Of a stretch of DNA of 64,000 bases, positions 49,772-59,484 are shown piece by piece. Within the stretch, counting starts at the first letter, position 1. Each line of letters opens with the position of its first letter. The DNA is from an uncultured Porphyromonas sp. (lineage in GTDB: Bacteria; Bacteroidota; Bacteroidia; Bacteroidales; Porphyromonadaceae), in assembly GCF_938023125.1 (NCBI RefSeq), contig NZ_CALHDW010000003.1, forward strand, positions 1 through 64,000. The letters are read 5' to 3'. Position numbers and translations under genes: made by a program. The notes beneath the pieces are model-generated. The model was not told the DNA's origin. It saw only the letters and a program-made list of their open reading frames with translations, and made no database searches.

Positions 49772-51550
49772 ATGAGAGCAAAAGACCAAACCGAAAACCT
49801 CCCCATCTCCACTGGGGCACTGCCCGGCAGTACCAAGATCTACGTACCCGGCAAGCAGTTCAAAGATATCCGTGTGGCCATGCGCCGCATAGACCTCTCG
49901 CCCACGATAGACGAGAAGGGCAACTCCATACAAAACGAGTCTGTAGTGGTATACGACACCTCGGGGCCCTACTCCGATCCCAACTATACGGCCGACCCCC
50001 ACAAGGGCTTACCCAAGTTGCGTGCCAAATGGATTGAGGAGCGTCAGGATACCTGCCGATTGGAGGCTCTTTCGTCTGAGTATGGTCGTGAGCGCCGTGC
50101 CGACAAAAGCCTCGATCACCTCCGCTTCGAGCACATCGAAGACCACCCCCTCGTAGCGGCTCCGGGCAAGCGAGTAACCCAGCTCGCCTACGCTCGTAGA
50201 GGCATCATTACCCCCGAAATGGAGTACGTTGCCATCCGCGAAAATCAACTTTGCGACGAGATTAAGGAGTACTATAAGAAGGAGAAAGGAGAGTCTTTTG
50301 GCGCTCATCTTCCCGAACTTATTACGCCGGAGTTTGTACGAGATGAGATCGCTGCCGGGCGCGCCATACTCCCTGCGAATATCAATCACCCCGAGAGTGA
50401 GCCCATGATTATAGGGAGAAACTTCCTTGTTAAGATCAATGCCAATCTAGGGAATTCGCCTATATCCAGTTCGATACAAGAGGAGGTAGAAAAAGCCGTT
50501 TGGGCAACACGCTGGGGGGCTGATACCATCATGGACCTCTCCACAGGGCGCAACATCCACGAAACGCGCGAATGGATTGTACGTAACTCACCCGTACCCG
50601 TGGGCACCGTTCCCCTCTACCAAGCTCTTGAGAAGGTAAAAGGCGACGCCTCCAAGCTCTCCTGGGAGATCTACCGAGACACGCTCATAGAGCAAGCCGA
50701 GCAGGGAGTGGACTACTTTACCATCCATGCAGGGCTTCGCTGGCAGCATATCCCCCTCACCATGAAGCGCCTCACGGGTATTGTATCGCGCGGCGGTGCT
50801 ATCATGGCAAGTTGGTGTACAACGCACAAGAGAGAGAGCTTCCTCTACGAGCATTTTGAGGATATTTGTGAGATACTCGCTCGCTACGATGTGGCAGTAT
50901 CCATAGGTGACGGACTTCGCCCCGGCTGCATTGCAGACTCTAACGATGAGGCACAATTTGCAGAACTTCGCACCCTAGGCGAATTGGCTCGTATCGCAGA
51001 TAAACACGACGTACAGGTGATTATCGAGGGCCCCGGACACGTACCCATGCAAAAGATTCGTGAGAATATGGATCTCCAGCTCGACCTATGCAACGAAGCT
51101 CCTTTCTATACACTCGGCCCCTTGGTTACAGACATCGCCCCGGGGTACGACCACATCACTTCTGCCATAGGGGCAGCCATGATCGGTTGGTTTGGTACCT
51201 CCATGCTCTGCTACGTAACACGCAAAGAGCACCTCGGGTTACCCAATAGAGACGACGTAAAAGAAGGCGTTATCACCTATAAGCTTGCAGCCCATGCAGC
51301 AGACCTTGCCAAGGGACATCCGGCAGCCTATTTCCGCGATTACGCCATGAGCAAGGCACGCTACGAATTCCGCTGGCGCGACCAATTCCATCTTGCACTC
51401 GACAGCGAAACGGCTCTCAAATTCCACGACGAGACACTCCCTGCCGAAGGACACAAGACGGCGCATTTCTGCTCCATGTGTGGTGAGCACTTCTGCTCTA
51501 TGCGTGCCTCAAAGAACCTCCACGATCGTATAAAAGGGGAAGAAGAATAA
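49772..51550 (+). CDS. thiC: Phosphomethylpyrimidine synthase
   Basis: A 592-residue radical-SAM enzyme that rearranges AIR, a purine intermediate, into HMP-P. The unusual C-terminal cluster motif is C567-S-M-C570-G-E-H-F-C575. GADTIMDLSTGRNIHETREWI and EGPGHVPMQKIRENMDLQ are family signatures. Length is normal. It lies 110 bp after thiS. purM and purD, which act before and at AIR in the purine pathway, are elsewhere in this window. Confidence 0.96.
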   Translation: MRAKDQTENLPISTGALPGSTKIYVPGKQFKDIRVAMRRIDLSPTIDEKGNSIQNESVVVYDTSGPYSDPNYTADPHKGLPKLRAKWIEERQDTCRLEALSSEYGRERRADKSLDHLRFEHIEDHPLVAAPGKRVTQLAYARRGIITPEMEYVAIRENQLCDEIKEYYKKEKGESFGAHLPELITPEFVRDEIAAGRAILPANINHPESEPMIIGRNFLVKINANLGNSPISSSIQEEVEKAVWATRWGADTIMDLSTGRNIHETREWIVRNSPVPVGTVPLYQALEKVKGDASKLSWEIYRDTLIEQAEQGVDYFTIHAGLRWQHIPLTMKRLTGIVSRGGAIMASWCTTHKRESFLYEHFEDICEILARYDVAVSIGDGLRPGCIADSNDEAQFAELRTLGELARIADKHDVQVIIEGPGHVPMQKIRENMDLQLDLCNEAPFYTLGPLVTDIAPGYDHITSAIGAAMIGWFGTSMLCYVTRKEHLGLPNRDDVKEGVITYKLAAHAADLAKGHPAAYFRDYAMSKARYEFRWRDQFHLALDSETALKFHDETLPAEGHKTAHFCSMCGEHFCSMRASKNLHDRIKGEEE

Positions 51551-51563
51551 CCCTTCACAGCCT

Positions 51564-53540
51564 ATGCTACTGGCTATAACCCCACCCAATGCCACTCCCA
51601 AGGTAGTGCAACACTACAATGCACTACTGGGGGCAGGCTTGTCTATGCTGCTCTTGCGCTTGCCCGATGCGCCCCAAGAGCAGTACGAAGATTGTATCCG
51701 AGCCATTGAGCCCCGCCACCGCAGTAAGGTCATCTTGGCGGACTACTTTCACTTGGTACCCGTGGCAGGTCTTGGGGGGATTCATCTCAAGGCCTCCCGA
51801 CAAAAGGAGTGGAAGCATTGGCAAGAGGTAGCTCAAACCCAACGCATTACAGCGTCGGCGCATAGTTTGGACGAACTAGAGTCTCTCCCCTTCTGCCCCG
51901 ACTTAGCTTTGCTCAGCCCCGTCTTCGATAGTATCTCCAAGGGCGGATACCACGCGAATATCAATTTAGATGAATGCCGATCTAGGCTCCCTAAGCTCCC
52001 CTTCCCGGTGCTTGCCTTGGGCGGAATCACTCCGGACAACTACCCCCTCATACGCTCCTATGGATTTGCAGGAGGGGCTACGCTGGGCTACCTCGCCGAG
52101 CAAGTGGATGCCATGGAAGAGGCTTTTTCTCGTTTCGCTCGCCCCGAAGTACTAACGATCGCAGGGCATGACCCCTCTTCGGGGGCAGGGCTTACGGCCG
52201 ATGTTCGTACCATAGAACGCCTTGGGGCTTACCCTCTATCGGTTACGACCTGCCTTACCACTCAAGATGAATGTGAGTTCGTATCGTGCCAAAGTGTGGA
52301 CTTTATCCCTGCACTCCGGCAGTTACTCAAGCGACACAAGCCCCATGCGGCCAAGATTGGTCTTGTGGCTTCGCTCCAAGATGTGTACACCATAGGCGCC
52401 CTGCTACAAGAGGCAGGAGTTCGGCAGATTGTATGGGACCCCATCTTGCAACCCAGCTATGGGAGAGATCCCCTACACGCCGATTGGACGCCCGATCTTC
52501 TCCACAAAATCTTCTCTTGCTGCTCCTTAATTACCCCCAACCTACCCGAAGCAGAACGGCTCTTTGGTGCCGATTGGGAGCACAAGTTGCAGCAAGTGGC
52601 AGATACTCATCATGTAGCTATTCTGCTTAAGGGAGGGCATTCGTCCGATACAGACGCCTCCTCCGATGTACTCTATCAACCCCACCGCGAAGCCCAATCG
52701 AGCCGAGTGCCACGCACTCCCTACGATAAGCACGGCACCGGTTGCGCCCTATCTGCGGCTATCGCCACGGCACTGGCTCAAGGAGAAACACTCTCCGAAG
52801 CTTGCCGCAAAGGGCAATGGTACGTAGATGCTTTGCGCCGCTCCGGCAAGATGCGTCTCGCAATTCTCCCTCCCTCCGGAGAGAGACTCAAAGCCGAGAA
52901 GCTGCGAAGAGGAAAGTTGCAATTCATTACCGATAGCTCCGATTTGGAGGAGATACTCAACCAATGCAGAGCCGCGTTGCAAGGGGGCGTACGCTGGATA
53001 CAACTTCGTATGAAGACGGCATCAACCGAAGAGCGAGTTGTAGCCGCTCGAGCCATCCGCCAAGAGATGCAGCCTTATCCCTCGGCGATCTTGATTATAG
53101 ACGATGATGTGGAGGCGGCTCTTCGCTCGGATGCCGATGGCGTGCACGTGGGGCTCGACGACCTCCCCCCTGCCGACGTCCGCCGCATCCTGGGAGTGGA
53201 CAAAATCGTAGGGGCTACCTGCAATCGGATCGAAGACCTGGCTCTACGCTCCCTACAAGGGGTAGACTACGTGGGGATAGGCCCCTTCCGCACCACCCAA
53301 ACGAAGAAACTCCTCAGTCCGCTGCTCGGCGAAGAAGGCATGGCCGCCCTCGTCCGTTTTAACAGAGGCCTACCCCAACCTATTCCCCTCATTGCCATTG
53401 GAGGGATTACTGCCGACGACTTCCCCACCCTAGCAGGCGTAGGGGTGCAAGGCATTGCCCTCTCCGGCATTATCAACCACGCTACAGACCCACAAGCCGA
53501 GAGTGCCCGACTTGTACAACTCAGCGATCAATATTTCTAA
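51564..53540 (+). CDS. thiDE: Three-domain fusion: ThiE/TenI-like, ThiD, ThiE
   Basis: A 658-residue protein with three parts. Residues about 1-192 resemble ThiE/TenI (GGIHLKASRQ, LALLSPVFDSISKGGYH, VLALGGITPDNY). Residues about 194-445 are ThiD, HMP-P kinase (LTIAGHDPSSGAGLTADVRT, and the catalytic KHGTGCALSAAIATAL). Residues about 455-658 are a complete ThiE (LQFITDSSDLEEIL, WIQLRMK, DDDVEAALRSDADGVHVGLDD, IGPFRTTQTKK, IAIGGITADDF). ThiD makes HMP-PP and ThiE joins it to the thiazole. The N-terminal domain may be a TenI-type thiazole tautomerase. It starts 13 bp after thiC. Fusion would let intermediates pass between sites; the N-terminal activity is inferred. Confidence 0.9.
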   Translation: MLLAITPPNATPKVVQHYNALLGAGLSMLLLRLPDAPQEQYEDCIRAIEPRHRSKVILADYFHLVPVAGLGGIHLKASRQKEWKHWQEVAQTQRITASAHSLDELESLPFCPDLALLSPVFDSISKGGYHANINLDECRSRLPKLPFPVLALGGITPDNYPLIRSYGFAGGATLGYLAEQVDAMEEAFSRFARPEVLTIAGHDPSSGAGLTADVRTIERLGAYPLSVTTCLTTQDECEFVSCQSVDFIPALRQLLKRHKPHAAKIGLVASLQDVYTIGALLQEAGVRQIVWDPILQPSYGRDPLHADWTPDLLHKIFSCCSLITPNLPEAERLFGADWEHKLQQVADTHHVAILLKGGHSSDTDASSDVLYQPHREAQSSRVPRTPYDKHGTGCALSAAIATALAQGETLSEACRKGQWYVDALRRSGKMRLAILPPSGERLKAEKLRRGKLQFITDSSDLEEILNQCRAALQGGVRWIQLRMKTASTEERVVAARAIRQEMQPYPSAILIIDDDVEAALRSDADGVHVGLDDLPPADVRRILGVDKIVGATCNRIEDLALRSLQGVDYVGIGPFRTTQTKKLLSPLLGEEGMAALVRFNRGLPQPIPLIAIGGITADDFPTLAGVGVQGIALSGIINHATDPQAESARLVQLSDQYF

Positions 53541-53556
53541 ATCTCGTACTTTACCT

Positions 53557-54327
53557 ATGGAACAATTAACCATTGCAGGGCAAACCTTTCAGTCTCGCTT
53601 ATTTCTCGGAACGGGCAAGTTTGCCTCCAACGAACTCATGCAACGCGCCATCGAAGCCTCGGGGAGCGAACTTGTAACAGTAGCCCTCAAGCGTGTGGAA
53701 ACCAACAGCGACCACGACGATCTGATAGAGGCAATTCGCCACCCCGGAGTGCATCTCATGCCCAATACCTCGGGCACGCACAATGCCGATGAGGCTATAT
53801 TTGCAGCACGCCTAGCCTACGAAGCTCTCGGCGCTCGCATCATAAAAGTCGAGATCCACCCCGACCCAAAATATCTTCTCCCCGATCCTTTTGAGACGCT
53901 CAAAGCCACCGAAGTACTCGCCAAAGAGGGATTCTTTGTAATGCCCTATATACAAGCCGACCCCATTTTGTGCAAACGCCTGGAGGACGCAGGGGCTGCT
54001 GCCGTAATGCCTCTCGGGGCTCCTATCGGTACGAACAAAGGGCTTCTTACGAGAGACTTCCTACGCATTATCATAGAGCAAAGTAGAGTGCCGGTAGTAG
54101 TGGATGCCGGTATCGGAGCGCCTTCGCACGCGGCAGAAGCCATGGAGATGGGAGCCGATGCGGTACTTGTCAATACCGCTATTGCGGCAGCAGGGGACCC
54201 CGTTGCCATGGCACAAGCCTTCCGCGAAGCCGTAGTGGCAGGTAGGCGAGCTTACGAAGCAGGGTTGCCGGCAGTGGCTCACAGTGCTTCGGCCACTTCG
54301 CCCGTCGATAGCTACTTCAACCTATAA
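53557..54327 (+). CDS. thiG: Thiazole synthase
   Basis: A 256-residue TIM-barrel enzyme that builds thiazole phosphate from DXP, dehydroglycine and the ThiS thiocarboxylate. RLFLGTGKF and VTVALKRVE (with the Schiff-base Lys candidate), KVEIHPDPKYLLPDPFET and VVDAGIGAPSHAAEAMEMG are conserved. I use the ATG at 53557 (MEQLTIAGQTFQSRLFLGTG); an in-frame start at 53455 lies in the upstream gene. It lies 16 bp after the fusion gene. Confidence 0.95.
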   Translation: MEQLTIAGQTFQSRLFLGTGKFASNELMQRAIEASGSELVTVALKRVETNSDHDDLIEAIRHPGVHLMPNTSGTHNADEAIFAARLAYEALGARIIKVEIHPDPKYLLPDPFETLKATEVLAKEGFFVMPYIQADPILCKRLEDAGAAAVMPLGAPIGTNKGLLTRDFLRIIIEQSRVPVVVDAGIGAPSHAAEAMEMGADAVLVNTAIAAAGDPVAMAQAFREAVVAGRRAYEAGLPAVAHSASATSPVDSYFNL

Positions 54328-54353
54328 AAGACCCTATCTTTGAAAGGAAGAAA

Positions 54354-55460
54354 ATGACCTACTACGACGAATTAATCAAACATAATTGGGACGAAGAAGA
54401 GGCCTCTATCTTTGCCAAAACAGAGGCTGATGTGCTGAGGGCACTAGGCAAAGATCGTTGCAATCTAGAGGACTTCAAAGCTCTCATTTCCCCGGCTGCA
54501 GAGCCCTATCTCCGGCAGATGGCCATCAAGGCCGAGGAGCTTACCCTGCGCCGCTTTGGGCGTACCATTCAGATGTACGTGCCCCTATACGTCTCCAACT
54601 ATTGTGCCAACTATTGTATCTACTGCGGCTTCAATTGCCACAACCAAATCAATAGAGTAAAGCTGAGCATCGACGATATCATGAAAGAGATCACTGTGCT
54701 AAAAGATTGGGGATTTAGGCACCTCCTTCTCGTCTCCGGAGAGGCTCCTAAGCTCACCGGTGTGGACTACTACGAAGAGGTTATCAAGGCGGTTCGTCCC
54801 CATTTTGCACAGGTATCTCTCGAGGTACAACCCCTCCACACAGAGGAGTATGCCCGCCTAGTAGCTGCAGGGATGAGCTATGTCTGTGTCTACCAAGAGA
54901 CGTACAACGAGGCGGCCTACCCACAATTCCATCCCAAGGGACTCAAAGCCAACTTCCGCTACCGCCTAGAGACCCCGGATCGCTGCGGAGAAGCCGGCGT
55001 GCATAAGATTGGTATTGGAGCCTTACTGGGCCTGCAAAATTGGCGTACCGACTCCTTCTTTACGGCTCTTCACCTGCAGTATCTGGAGCGAACCCACTGG
55101 CGTACTCGCTACTCCATCTCGCTCCCCCGATTGCGCCCCCACGTAGGTTCCTTTATGCCTACAGACCCTATCAACGACCGCCAAATGGCTCAATTGATTT
55201 GTGCGTACCGCCTATTCGACCCCGAAGTGGACATATCTCTATCCACTAGAGAGAGCTCTGCCTTCCGCGATATGGCTATGCACATAGGGGCTACCACCAT
55301 GAGTGCCGCCTCTAGTACAGAGCCGGGGGGGTATGCCACTCCGCATACGGAGCTGGAGCAATTCGCGATTAACGACGGCAGAAGTGTAGACGAAATGGCA
55401 GCAGCCATCCGCACTCAAGGATACGAACCCGTATGGAAAGACTGGGACGAATGGATGTAG
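54354..55460 (+). CDS. thiH: 2-iminoacetate synthase
   Basis: A 368-residue radical-SAM enzyme that splits tyrosine to dehydroglycine and p-cresol for thiazole synthesis. The cluster motif is C84-x3-C88-x2-C91 in NYCANYCIYCGFNC. LLVSGEAPKLTGVDYYEEV and RLETPDRCGEAG match ThiH. Use of ThiH instead of the oxygen-dependent ThiO fits an anaerobe. It overlaps thiF by 10 bp. Confidence 0.95.
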   Translation: MTYYDELIKHNWDEEEASIFAKTEADVLRALGKDRCNLEDFKALISPAAEPYLRQMAIKAEELTLRRFGRTIQMYVPLYVSNYCANYCIYCGFNCHNQINRVKLSIDDIMKEITVLKDWGFRHLLLVSGEAPKLTGVDYYEEVIKAVRPHFAQVSLEVQPLHTEEYARLVAAGMSYVCVYQETYNEAAYPQFHPKGLKANFRYRLETPDRCGEAGVHKIGIGALLGLQNWRTDSFFTALHLQYLERTHWRTRYSISLPRLRPHVGSFMPTDPINDRQMAQLICAYRLFDPEVDISLSTRESSAFRDMAMHIGATTMSAASSTEPGGYATPHTELEQFAINDGRSVDEMAAAIRTQGYEPVWKDWDEWM

Positions 55461-56161
55461 TACTCGACCCAAAAGTGCGCTATTCACGGCAGAGTTTGCT
55501 CCCCGAGATTGGTCTCGAGGGGCAGGCTCGGCTCGCCTCTCGGCGCGCGTTGGTCGTAGGAGCCGGAGGGTTGGGGGCACCCATTCTCTACTATTTGGCT
55601 GCCGCCGGTGTGGGGCATATCGGTATTGTGGAGGGCGACATAGTAACCCTAAGCAACCTACAGCGGCAGATCTTGTACTCAGAGGCCGACCTTAACCTAC
55701 CCAAAGCCGAATGCGCCCGTAACCGCCTCTTAGCCCTCAATAGCGACTGCTCGGTTGAGATCTATCCCTACTATTTTACCGAAGAGAATGCACAATCCAT
55801 TGCAGAAGGGTACCATATTATCATCGATGGATGCGACAATAACCATACCCGTGAGCTTATGGATCGCACAGCCCGGCAACTAGGTATCCCCTATCTCTAC
55901 GGTGCGGTCTCGCACTTTGTAGGACAATGCTCGCTTTTCCACTACCAGGGAGCCGGAGCCTACCGCGATATATTCAGCACGATTGATACCGAAGCCGATA
56001 CCGAGGTTATACCCGTACTCGGAGCCATGCCGGGCATTATCGGCTCCACCATGGCTCTAGAGGCCATAAAGACCCTCCTCGGGATGGGGACTTCTCTCGC
56101 CGGTAAACTACTCCGCATCGATGCCCTCCACCTAGAGACTCAACTCTTTGAGATACAATAA
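55451..56161 (+). CDS. thiF: ThiS adenylyltransferase (HesA/MoeB/ThiF family)
   Basis: A 236-residue E1-like enzyme that adenylates the ThiS C-terminus. VVGAGGLGAPILYYLAAAGVG is the nucleotide loop, followed by EGDIVTLSNLQRQIL and IDGCDNNHTRELM. The paired CxxC zinc ligands present in E. coli ThiF are absent: the cysteines seen are isolated. I choose the ATG at 55451, which overlaps thiH by 10 bp; an ATG at 55433 adds six residues. It is the last gene of the operon. Confidence 0.9.
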   Translation: MDVVLDPKVRYSRQSLLPEIGLEGQARLASRRALVVGAGGLGAPILYYLAAAGVGHIGIVEGDIVTLSNLQRQILYSEADLNLPKAECARNRLLALNSDCSVEIYPYYFTEENAQSIAEGYHIIIDGCDNNHTRELMDRTARQLGIPYLYGAVSHFVGQCSLFHYQGAGAYRDIFSTIDTEADTEVIPVLGAMPGIIGSTMALEAIKTLLGMGTSLAGKLLRIDALHLETQLFEIQ

Positions 56162-56519
56162 ACGAGATGGAATGGCTCTACCGCCTCCTCTCCCCTCTTT
56201 CTCTCTAATACCCTTCCCCTTTTTCCTCCCCCCTTAAAAGCTCTATACCCGACAGGTAAAAACGAAAAAGATTCTGCCCAGAATCGGAGTGGCTACTAGG
56301 CTGTGAAACAAAAATTTTCTGCCCTACATTCTCGCGAGTGTAGGGCAATACTTTTTTCATTTCCACCCTGAATTTGGGACAAATAAAAGGCATTTACTCT
56401 CTCAGAAGCGAGCGAAATAATATGACAATATTTGCTCAATCAAATATTATTTTATACTATTGCAAAAGAAAGCAGTACGGGATGTACTGCGTAGTAAAAG
56501 AAAGACATTTGACTAGAGT
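56162..56519. other. Intergenic stretch with hairpin and dispersed repeat
   Basis: No gene is seen in 358 bp. It holds a member of the dispersed intergenic repeat (about 56277-56322) and a hairpin, TGCCCTACA (56320-56328) with TGTAGGGCA (56339-56347), followed by ATACTTTTTT. The hairpin may terminate the thi operon. No TAnnTTTG box was found before the next gene. Confidence 0.6.
56320..56357 (+). terminator. Probable terminator of the thi operon
   Basis: A 9-bp stem with a CTCGCGAG-containing loop is followed by a T-rich tail (ATACTTTTTT). It lies about 160 bp after the thiF stop, farther than usual. Confidence 0.55.
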
Positions 56520-59036
56520 ATGTGCGAAAGATCTACAATTAACGTTCTAAACAGGGTTCGTTTTTCCTGGATATGTATTTTATGTCTCAGTTTAGTCCCC
56601 TGGGGATCATGGGCACAAAGTAAGTCATGTAGGGTAACAGGGGTAGTTGTAGATAGCCTCACCAATAGTCCTATACCCTACGCAACTGTGGAGTATCAGC
56701 CTAAAGATAACACCCAGCACTCCGGAGGAGCTATTACACTAGATGATGGGACGTTTATATTACAGGTACCCTCGGAGGGTCTTGTCCGATTCACAATTCA
56801 CTCTTTGGGTTACAAAACCCAATCATGTGAACGAGCAATTGAGAGTCCCCAAAGCCAACTCGATACCATCCGACTAGCCCCCGATGAGGCACTCCTCGGA
56901 GAGGTTACAGTAGTGGCTCGCCGGAAGTTAATTCAACTCTCGCCCGTAGGCTTGACCTATGATATGAAAAACGATGCCTTAGCACAGACCGACAACCTCC
57001 TATTTGCCCTCCGCAACGTTCCATTGGTAAGTGTGGACGGAGAAGGCAACATTCGCATCAAAGGCTCGTCTAACTTTTCTGTCTATATTAATGGTACGCC
57101 CTCTCGTGTTGCCTCAATGAGCCCCACGGAGGTGCTGCGAGGTATCCCTGCCAATACGATTAAACGAGTAGAGGTAATTACCCAAGTAGATGCCCGTTAC
57201 GATTCATCAGCAGGAGATGCAATCCTCAACATCATTACCAACCACAAAAGCCTTGATGGCTATAGTGGCTCCCTCTCGCTAGGAGGTTCTACAATACCCA
57301 CGATAGAGGGAGCTACCTCTCTCACACTTACTAAGGGGAAACTGAGTGTCGCTCTTGCTTACGACTACAATTATACCCGACATACCAATCAACCTGTAGA
57401 AATTTATAGACGCACATTTAAAGATACACAGACCCTCAGCGAACTGAAATCCTCACAAAAAGGGAGCGATGATAAAGGGATTTTCCAATACCATACAGGG
57501 CGCATCATGGGAGAATATACCCTCGATAGTCTCAACATGCTCTACGCCGATGGGCATTTTATTGTCTCATCAATCAATAGCCAAGATGTGTCTCAGCAGA
57601 CCTTTTCTCCCCTTGGAGCACCGACCCGTTATGCAACCTTAGACAGAAGGGCGAGCATACTAGAAGGCTCTGTTGAGGGGAATCTCATTTATCGTAAACT
57701 CTACGCTGATGATAAAACGCCTCGTTTTTCCATTGGTTATCGCTACGCATACAATCCCGATCAGCGATATAACGATATAACTGAGCGGCAGTATCATGAT
57801 GGATTTACCTCTTGGGAGAAGTCTCCTTTCGACGAAACTCGTCGCAAAGAACTCTCCCGAGGTGGCTTGAATGAGCATGCCTTACAAAGTGATTATCAGT
57901 TCCGTTGGGGAGGTGCTCATGCCATACAAATCGGGGCGAAAGAGATAATCCGTTTAGGTAGCTCCCATCCCGAGTACTATACATGGGACTACGGAAAGAA
58001 AGATTGGCAACCTATAGATAATCCTCTTTATCAGTTGGGAGATATGAACCAGTTGCAGAGTGTAGCATCAGTTTACGCCAACTATTCATGGAATAAGGGT
58101 CTCTTCGGGATGAGCTTGGGCTTGCGAGGAGAATTTATGTACGACAAGATCTCCTTTTCTCAAGACGAGAAGCGAAACTTTCAGACGCAAGCCTTGCATC
58201 TAATACCAACACTCAATCTCTCCTACAATCTGACAGATCGACAACAGTTGTCATTTTTCTATAAGATGAATCCCATCCGCCCCTCTATTTGGAGTCTGAA
58301 TCCATATAAAAGTCAATCCGGTCCTTACGATCTCTCTTTTGGCAATCCCGATTTGGAGTCGGAGCGTCAGCATAATTTGAATCTGTCGTACACTCTATTT
58401 TCCAATAACTATTACCTTAGTCTGAGCGCAGGATACAACCAGACGAACAATGCAATTATGCCCATAAGCTACCGGGATAAAGCAAATCCCGACATCCTGT
58501 GCAGTACCTATGCCAATGCGGGGATACACCGGAAGCCCAGTGTTAGTGTTTGGATGAATTGGCGTCCTATCACACCCCTCTCCCTCTTGTTTTACGGAGA
58601 TTTTGGGTATCATCTGTTTGATTATGCCCCTCAGGGGATACAGCAACGGAGCTGGGAAAATAAACTCATGGTCAGTGCAGACATCTCACTTTCCAAAGCA
58701 TGGTTCTTGGGGGCATCGTGGTATTACAATGGCAATCCACCACAACTACGTACGACCTATTCGTACAGCCATTGGTACAGCTTCTACGTGAAGAAGAGTT
58801 TTTGGGATAATAAGTTAGATGTAACATTTACGGTAAAACATCCCTTCTCACAATACCATCGCTTTGAGACGAAGATGTGGGGAGACGGCTTTGAGCATCG
58901 TCAGGTTAATCACATCCAGTCTCGCTCCATCGGGCTTAAGGTTTCGTACAACTTTAATTCGGGAAAGAGTCGTAAAGTAACCCGAGATCAAAGTCTCTCA
59001 ACAACCGACCTTGATACACAAACCGGCGTTAGGTAG
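56520..59036 (+). CDS. TonB-dependent receptor-like outer-membrane protein
   Basis: An 838-residue outer-membrane protein. A signal peptide (cleavage near SWAQS) is followed by a CarboxypepD_reg-like domain (about residues 37-115; VTGVVVDSLTNSPIPYATVEY), a plug-like region (LLFALRNVPLVSVDGEGNIRI and IKRVEVITQVDARYDSSAGDA) and a large beta-barrel of the OMP_b-brl_3 type. It stands behind the thi operon but shares no visible thi-box, so import of thiamine compounds is only a guess. The substrate is unknown. Codon use is slightly more AT-rich than neighbours. Confidence 0.88.
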   Translation: MCERSTINVLNRVRFSWICILCLSLVPWGSWAQSKSCRVTGVVVDSLTNSPIPYATVEYQPKDNTQHSGGAITLDDGTFILQVPSEGLVRFTIHSLGYKTQSCERAIESPQSQLDTIRLAPDEALLGEVTVVARRKLIQLSPVGLTYDMKNDALAQTDNLLFALRNVPLVSVDGEGNIRIKGSSNFSVYINGTPSRVASMSPTEVLRGIPANTIKRVEVITQVDARYDSSAGDAILNIITNHKSLDGYSGSLSLGGSTIPTIEGATSLTLTKGKLSVALAYDYNYTRHTNQPVEIYRRTFKDTQTLSELKSSQKGSDDKGIFQYHTGRIMGEYTLDSLNMLYADGHFIVSSINSQDVSQQTFSPLGAPTRYATLDRRASILEGSVEGNLIYRKLYADDKTPRFSIGYRYAYNPDQRYNDITERQYHDGFTSWEKSPFDETRRKELSRGGLNEHALQSDYQFRWGGAHAIQIGAKEIIRLGSSHPEYYTWDYGKKDWQPIDNPLYQLGDMNQLQSVASVYANYSWNKGLFGMSLGLRGEFMYDKISFSQDEKRNFQTQALHLIPTLNLSYNLTDRQQLSFFYKMNPIRPSIWSLNPYKSQSGPYDLSFGNPDLESERQHNLNLSYTLFSNNYYLSLSAGYNQTNNAIMPISYRDKANPDILCSTYANAGIHRKPSVSVWMNWRPITPLSLLFYGDFGYHLFDYAPQGIQQRSWENKLMVSADISLSKAWFLGASWYYNGNPPQLRTTYSYSHWYSFYVKKSFWDNKLDVTFTVKHPFSQYHRFETKMWGDGFEHRQVNHIQSRSIGLKVSYNFNSGKSRKVTRDQSLSTTDLDTQTGVR

Positions 59037-59295
59037 GGCGGTAACGTTGAGGACGATGAAAAGCCCCTCAAGTAGCCTTCTGCCCCACAAAAGATAGGGT
59101 CTCAAAGCAGGATCCCAGCATGCCTATATCTTGAATATGCCTACGTTCTAACCCTTTGAGATGGGTATAATCGTACTGCACACTTATAACCAGAGGGGGA
59201 GAACGTGGCATAGATTGTGGGCTCTGGACATTCGACCACTGCTCCGTACGGGCCAAGGGAGAGAAGAGAAGCAATGACGAGAGTGGGGGTAGCAT

Positions 59296-59345
59296 GGGGA
59301 GGTGATGGTGCAACCTCAGTTCATCGGCTGCGCCATCACCTCCCC
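59296..59345. repeat. 17-bp inverted repeat in the gene-poor stretch
   Basis: GGGGAGGTGATGGTGCA (59296-59312) opposes TGCGCCATCACCTCCCC (59329-59345), with one mismatch that would be a G-U pair in RNA. The loop is 16 nt and no T tract follows, so a terminator is unlikely. Confidence 0.8.
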
Positions 59346-59484
59346 CAGTGGACTCTATTGGAAACAAATCGAAGTCAACTACAAGCCCGTTTTTCTGCTC
59401 TTTGGCGCAAATGGCAAAGCCGTAGCCAAATGGGTAACCATCAGCCGTACGAATGCAAATCCCGACTTGCCCGTGCGGAAATAA
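59314..59484 (+). pseudogene. Possible decayed coding fragment
   Basis: A short open frame with codon use like the resident genes and a plausible beta-rich segment (SGLYWKQIEVNYKPVFLLF, then KAVAKWVTISRTNANPDLP). It has no homologue I recognise and no start of its own. It could equally be chance. Listed only because the surrounding 705 bp are otherwise unexplained. Confidence 0.2.

Noticed and set aside
54335..54342. TATCTTTG between thiG and thiH as an internal promoter
   Set aside because: It fits the -7 consensus but has no -33 partner and would leave only a few bases of leader. Chance occurrence is likely.
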